From: a virus
Reading direction: 5' to 3' (one strand)
Length of the DNA: 32,894 bases
Virus record (IMG/VR): IMGVR_UViG_3300028025_000859
Location: 1 to 32,894 of that record
How positions within the stretch are numbered: the stretch's first letter is position 1; each line of letters begins with the position of its first letter. Of this stretch, positions 31,402 through 32,894 are shown one piece after another. Below the pieces are notes generated by a model. That model was not told the DNA's origin and did no database searches. It saw only the letters and a program-made list of their open reading frames with translations. The translations under genes and the position numbers were made by a program.

Positions 31402-31725
31402 TCAGAATGCCTTTACGTTACTTGTTTTAAGTAAAGGATAGTCTGTTTCAATTATTTGTTTTAATCGTCTTAGGTTTGCAGGTTCCTGCATGAATGTCTC
31501 TGAGTGAATATCAAGACCATATTTAGTCAGGATGTCAATAGCTACAATATCAGGGATAATTGCAAATGAACGGTATGTCCGACCGTTGGCGGCAAATGAA
31601 TCTAATTCTCTTTGTTGTGCTGCATAATCTTTGTATGCACTCACATCTTGTACTAGTTGAAAATCTTTTTCATCAGTCTTAACTTGGAAACTATTTTTGT
31701 TTCCGTCTTGTGATAGAAAGCCCAT
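31402..31725 (-). CDS. Conserved small head/tail-region protein
   Basis: 107 aa. Motifs are GRTYRSFAIIPDIVAIDILT, KYGLDIHSETFMQEPANLRR and LKQIIETDYPLLKTSN. Proteins with this YRSFA-IPDIVAI-ILTKYG pattern recur just after SU10-like capsid genes in phages from aquatic samples, but I know of no proven function. It has no signal or membrane segment and is mixed alpha/beta. The start at 31725 is supported by AGAGGA 6 bases upstream, and the gene lies 14 bp after the 95-aa gene. Confidence 0.68.
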   Translation of the reverse strand: MGFLSQDGNKNSFQVKTDEKDFQLVQDVSAYKDYAAQQRELDSFAANGRTYRSFAIIPDIVAIDILTKYGLDIHSETFMQEPANLRRLKQIIETDYPLLKTSNVKAF

Positions 31726-31739
31726 GTGTCCTCTTGTTT

Positions 31740-32027
31740 TTAGTTAGTCATATAGTTGCTGAAAGCACCGTCATTGGTGAAACAACCATATTCATATTTT
31801 GTGTTAGCACCTGTAAAAGCGGGGGTAGCCGCAACCACAATAGCTCCAGCTGTCGCATTAGCACCATCATAATATTTTACCTGAGTAATCTTGCCACGAA
31901 TAACTTTGGGTGCGGCATAGTCAGAGCCAGCATCAAATGTGTCTGCAGATGTAGCAACATTTACTACATGATTATCAGGAATGTATTGACGAGTACCATC
32001 TGTAGCGGTAATCCGTAGAAATTCCAT
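31740..32027 (-). CDS. Small beta-rich head-region protein
   Basis: 95 aa, mostly predicted strands: MEFLRITATDGTRQYIPDNH, then KVIRGKITQVKYYDGANATA and GAIVVAATPAF. It lies directly after the major capsid gene and its terminator, with a good AAAGGAA site. Position and size would suit a capsid decoration or head-completion protein, but no family is recognised and there is no catalytic motif. It is rich in Ala, Thr and Asn, with a single Cys near the end. Confidence 0.6.
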   Translation of the reverse strand: MEFLRITATDGTRQYIPDNHVVNVATSADTFDAGSDYAAPKVIRGKITQVKYYDGANATAGAIVVAATPAFTGANTKYEYGCFTNDGAFSNYMTN

Positions 32028-32043
32028 TTGTGTTCCTTTTGAT

Positions 32044-32083
32044 AAATAAAAAAGGGAAGCAAGGTTTCCCTCACCTCCCTTTT
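32044..32083 (-). terminator. Rho-independent terminator after the major capsid gene
   Basis: Read on the minus strand, bases 32083-32074 (AAAAGGGAGG) pair with 32059-32050 (CTTCCCTTTT) with one mismatch, and the stem is followed by TTTTTTATTT. It lies 20 bp after the capsid stop codon and before the next gene's ribosome site. Genes downstream must be reached by read-through or by a promoter I cannot identify, which would give more capsid mRNA than tail mRNA. Confidence 0.82.
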
Positions 32084-32102
32084 ATAGGTTAGTTAGCTAC
32101 TA

Positions 32103-32894
32103 TTAAGCGCCAGACAAACCGAAGATCATACCGCAACCCTTAGGATTACGGCACTCAAGTGTACCCTCTTCAACGATCTGACCGATGATAGAGTCACCCA
32201 GCTGACCGAGGTCAACTTCTTGCAGAGGACGCAAGCTAGCGTAGCTGAACCACATTGGGTCATATACGAATGCTGTAAAGTTAGCTGTGTTATCCAGACC
32301 AGAAACGGCAGTATTAGAAATACCCATTACGTAGTTAGGAACAACCATGATGTCACCGAAGTCGGACATGTAGATTTCAACTGACTGACGGAGTTTACCG
32401 TCAGCGTCAATATTTCGACGAACGTTACCATCACCAGCATTAGAAGTAGTAGAACCTGCAGACTGAGCCTTAGCAGAGAACACACGACGATTTGCAGGAG
32501 ACAACATCAACTTAGTGGCTTTACCACCGTTTTCGTAGATGCCTTGCATAACTGTGTCAACGTGTGACAGAGCCAAAGAGACTTTGTCAGCAGAAGTAAC
32601 AGTAGCAAATGTACCGCAAACACCACCACCTGGATTAGTAGGAGCAGTGTATTCACCGGGAGTAGTCAACACGTTCAATGCAGTAGCAGGAGTTGTGCTA
32701 GCGGCAGTGTAGTTAATCCAAGACTGATAGCCACCGAAAGTACGGGTGCCAGAGCCGTTAGAAGACTTCCAACCGTTAGTCAAGTCAAACTCAACGTCAC
32801 GACGAAGTTCGGTACCACGCTTTTTGAGCTGGTATGCGTATTCATCAGCAACACCTGCTTGGTCAACAGCACGCTTAGTGCCAGTAACTGTAAC
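32103..32894 (-). CDS. Major capsid protein, SU10/DUF5309-type (5' partial)
   Basis: 263 C-terminal residues are visible. The frame stays open from the right edge, starting VTVTGTKRAVDQAGVADEYA, and an apparent TTG start at 32783 is internal. Motifs typical of the SU10-type (DUF5309) capsid family are AYQLKKRGTELRRDVE, FGGYQSWI, VMQGIYENGGKATKLMLSP, NRRVFSAKAQ, GNVRRNIDADGKLRQSVEIY and MSDFGDIMVVPNYVMG. It is expected to have the HK97 fold and to build the head shell. Only the N-terminal arm, about a quarter of the usual length, is missing. Codon use shows more C- and G-ending codons than the rest of the window (for example many GCA/GTA/AAC and few AT-only codons), as expected for a highly expressed gene. 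A terminator follows the stop. Confidence 0.92.
   Translation of the reverse strand, partial: VTVTGTKRAVDQAGVADEYAYQLKKRGTELRRDVEFDLTNGWKSSNGSGTRTFGGYQSWINYTAASTTPATALNVLTTPGEYTAPTNPGGGVCGTFATVTSADKVSLALSHVDTVMQGIYENGGKATKLMLSPANRRVFSAKAQSAGSTTSNAGDGNVRRNIDADGKLRQSVEIYMSDFGDIMVVPNYVMGISNTAVSGLDNTANFTAFVYDPMWFSYASLRPLQEVDLGQLGDSIIGQIVEEGTLECRNPKGCGMIFGLSGA

Noticed and set aside
32080-32102. A TATAA-like stretch before the 95-aa head gene as a late promoter
   Set aside because: The TATAA bases form part of the terminator stem border, and no matching second element or repeat of the motif elsewhere in the window was seen.

Overview
The window is the late, virion-building and lysis half of a tailed double-stranded DNA bacteriophage (Caudoviricetes, podovirus-like). 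Every confident gene lies on the minus strand, so transcription runs from right to left. The genes are tightly packed, many with 1-8 bp overlaps (TAATG or ATGA junctions), and nearly all carry a clear AGGAG-type ribosome binding site. The DNA is AT-rich. The capsid protein and adaptor resemble those of SU10/phiEco32-like and many uncultured aquatic podoviruses. The glycine-rich adhesins and fibre modules are of a kind common in marine and freshwater phages. The host cannot be named from the sequence. Terminase, portal and scaffold genes are not present and would be expected beyond the right edge.

Right to left (order of transcription): a 5'-truncated SU10-type major capsid protein and a rho-independent terminator (32.9-32.0 kb); two small head-region proteins and a head-tail adaptor (32.0-30.5 kb); a 1050-residue Ala/Ser-repeat fibre (30.5-27.3 kb); four paralogous glycine-rich adhesin-like proteins, with a conserved 116-aa protein and a previously uncalled 49-aa four-cysteine-cluster protein between them (27.3-22.4 kb); a lysis region with several small membrane or secreted proteins, a 3-TM holin and a GH24 endolysin (22.4-20.4 kb); a P22 gp10-like tail hub/nozzle protein; a 1908-aa fibre with a beta-helix and a self-cleaving S74 chaperone; a GNAT-like protein; two small Gly/Ala/Ser-rich virion proteins; and three very large proteins that look like DNA-ejection proteins (11.1-0.1 kb). 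At the far left a bidirectional terminator separates this operon from the last codons of a convergent plus-strand gene.

The most interesting part is the left-hand ejection cassette. The last gene (1261 aa) shows the ordered motifs of a T7/N4-type single-subunit RNA polymerase: motif A with D725, motif B with K801/K805/Y813-G814, and motif C with H1028-D1029. This suggests a compact virion-packaged RNA polymerase, far smaller than the roughly 3500-aa N4 enzyme. The gene before it (1395 aa) carries a staphylococcal-nuclease-like domain at its N terminus, fused to a membrane-active large ejection protein. The gene before that (986 aa) has an LTPGE motif and a possible lysozyme-like fragment. Together these would form an injected set: wall opening or anchoring, membrane channel plus nuclease, and a polymerase that starts transcription on the entering DNA. 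The motifs are seen in the sequence; the virion location and the joint role are inference.
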